From Phycisphaerae bacterium (lineage in GTDB: Bacteria; Planctomycetota; Phycisphaerae; UBA1845; Fen-1342): a DNA stretch of 33,532 nucleotides. Position 1 is the stretch's first letter. Every line of letters starts with the position of its first letter. Position numbers and translations under genes: made by a program. Below the pieces are notes generated by a model, which was not told where the DNA came from, did no database searches, and saw nothing but the letters and a program-made list of their open reading frames with translations. Shown here one piece after another: positions 32,972 through 33,532 of the stretch. The DNA lies in NCBI GenBank assembly GCA_022072445.1, contig JAJVHV010000042.1, positions 1 to 33,532 of the forward strand. The letters run 5' to 3'.

Positions 32972-33532
32972 ATGAGCACACTGCTGCGCTGCGCCGTGCT
33001 GTTGAGCGCCGTGCTCGTCGCGTACATCCCGGCGTACCGGGCCGGGTACATCTGGGACGATCTGGATCATCATCTGCCGGTGAGGCCGCAGGATCGGACT
33101 GTGGCCGGGCTGGCGCGGTACTGGTTTGAGCCCGGCGCGACGCCGCAGTATTACCCGTTGACGCACACGGCGTTCTGGCTGGAGTCGCAGCTCTGGGGGC
33201 TGGAGCCGCTGGGGTATCACGTGGTCAACGTGGTGCTGCACGCGCTGAACGGCGTGCTGCTGTTTGTGCTGCTCCGCCGGCTGGGGCTGCCGTTTCCATT
33301 CGTCGCGGCGCTGCTCTTTGCGCTGCACCCGGTGCATGTCGAGTCGGTGGCGTGGGTCAGCCAGCGCAAGAACACGCTCTCGGGGCTGTTCTACCTGCTG
33401 GCGCTGCTGTGCTATCTGCGCTTTGACGCGCCGGATCGGTCGCGGAGCGCGGCGGCGGACGCAGGGACGGATGCGTCGCCGGACGGGGCGCGGCGTGCGG
33501 CGCCCGGCGCGGCGGCGGGCGGGGCGCAGGGT
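32972..33532 (+). CDS. TMTC-like membrane glycosyltransferase, 5' part only
   Basis: An open frame from ATG 32972 reaches the window edge without a stop (187 codons visible). The product starts with a membrane segment (LLRCAVLLSAVLVAYIPAY), then GYIWDDLDHH with the GT-C acidic pair (D29, D30), QYYPLTHTAFWLESQLWGL, and HPVHVESVAWVSQRKNTLSGLFYL. These match the gene at 25585-27819 almost motif for motif (QYYPLTF, VESVAW, RKNTLSGLF), so it is a paralogue. It lacks that gene's 38-residue Arg/Pro-rich leader and has an Ala/Asp/Gly-rich insertion beginning at about residue 155. An in-frame GTG at 32948 is an alternative start. It lies 49 bp after the kelch/dockerin stop and may be co-transcribed. 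C-terminal TPRs are expected but not visible. Confidence 0.88.
   Translation, partial: MSTLLRCAVLLSAVLVAYIPAYRAGYIWDDLDHHLPVRPQDRTVAGLARYWFEPGATPQYYPLTHTAFWLESQLWGLEPLGYHVVNVVLHALNGVLLFVLLRRLGLPFPFVAALLFALHPVHVESVAWVSQRKNTLSGLFYLLALLCYLRFDAPDRSRSAAADAGTDASPDGARRAAPGAAAGGAQG

Overview
The window looks like a chromosomal segment of a high-GC planctomycete, most likely from the Phycisphaerae side of the phylum. The reasons are the base composition, an exosortase/EpsI pair with a PEP-CTERM-like protein, a kelch-like secreted protein ending in a Cys-flanked dockerin-type module, two TMTC-like membrane glycosyltransferases, and several families of short GC-rich dispersed repeats. The taxonomic call is inference. 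I support 23 protein genes. I recognised no rRNA, tRNA, CRISPR array, insertion sequence, DnaA-box cluster or prophage.

Layout. 1-1132: non-coding, dominated by a tandem array of seven 127/129-bp units plus a 4 x 20-bp mini-array that ends 10 bases from the fumC stop. 1133-6369, minus strand: a housekeeping run read right to left as TIM-barrel sugar isomerase, truD, dnaA, fumC. The 269-bp dnaA-fumC gap shows nothing I can name. 6370-6689: non-coding with three stem-loops. 6690-7829 minus: exported PhoD-type phosphatase, divergent from purQ (7968-8747). 8937-10202: an MFS transporter with repeat debris on both sides. 10348-11978 minus: exosortase and EpsI, overlapping by 4 bases. 12086-16129 plus: a 1347-residue lipoprotein with three carboxypeptidase-regulatory-like domains, four cadherin-like repeats and a PL9-like right-handed beta-helix.

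16221-24312, minus strand: an envelope-glycan operon read right to left as processive GT2 synthase, large GT-C protein, LPG-synthase-type flippase-like protein, second GT-C protein, and a MEMO-family protein with an extra N-terminal PqqD-like domain. Divergent from it, a long LOG-family protein (24468) is followed by a TMTC-like GT-C/TPR protein (25585). 28070-29285 holds the PEP-CTERM-like protein and two very small genes. aroC (29491), the kelch/dockerin protein (30739) and the 5' end of a second TMTC-like gene (32972, running off the window) complete it.

How it fits together. The middle two thirds is largely about building and decorating the cell surface: sugar polymerisation and lipid-linked transfer (GT2, GT-C, flippase-like), sorting of surface proteins (exosortase/EpsI and a candidate substrate), and large surface modules (lipoprotein, kelch/dockerin protein). 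The flanks are core metabolism and replication genes in unusual company (dnaA next to truD; purQ and aroC as single genes). The most unusual DNA features are the nested tandem/inverted array beside fumC and a palindromic repeat that has entered a glycosyltransferase gene in frame.
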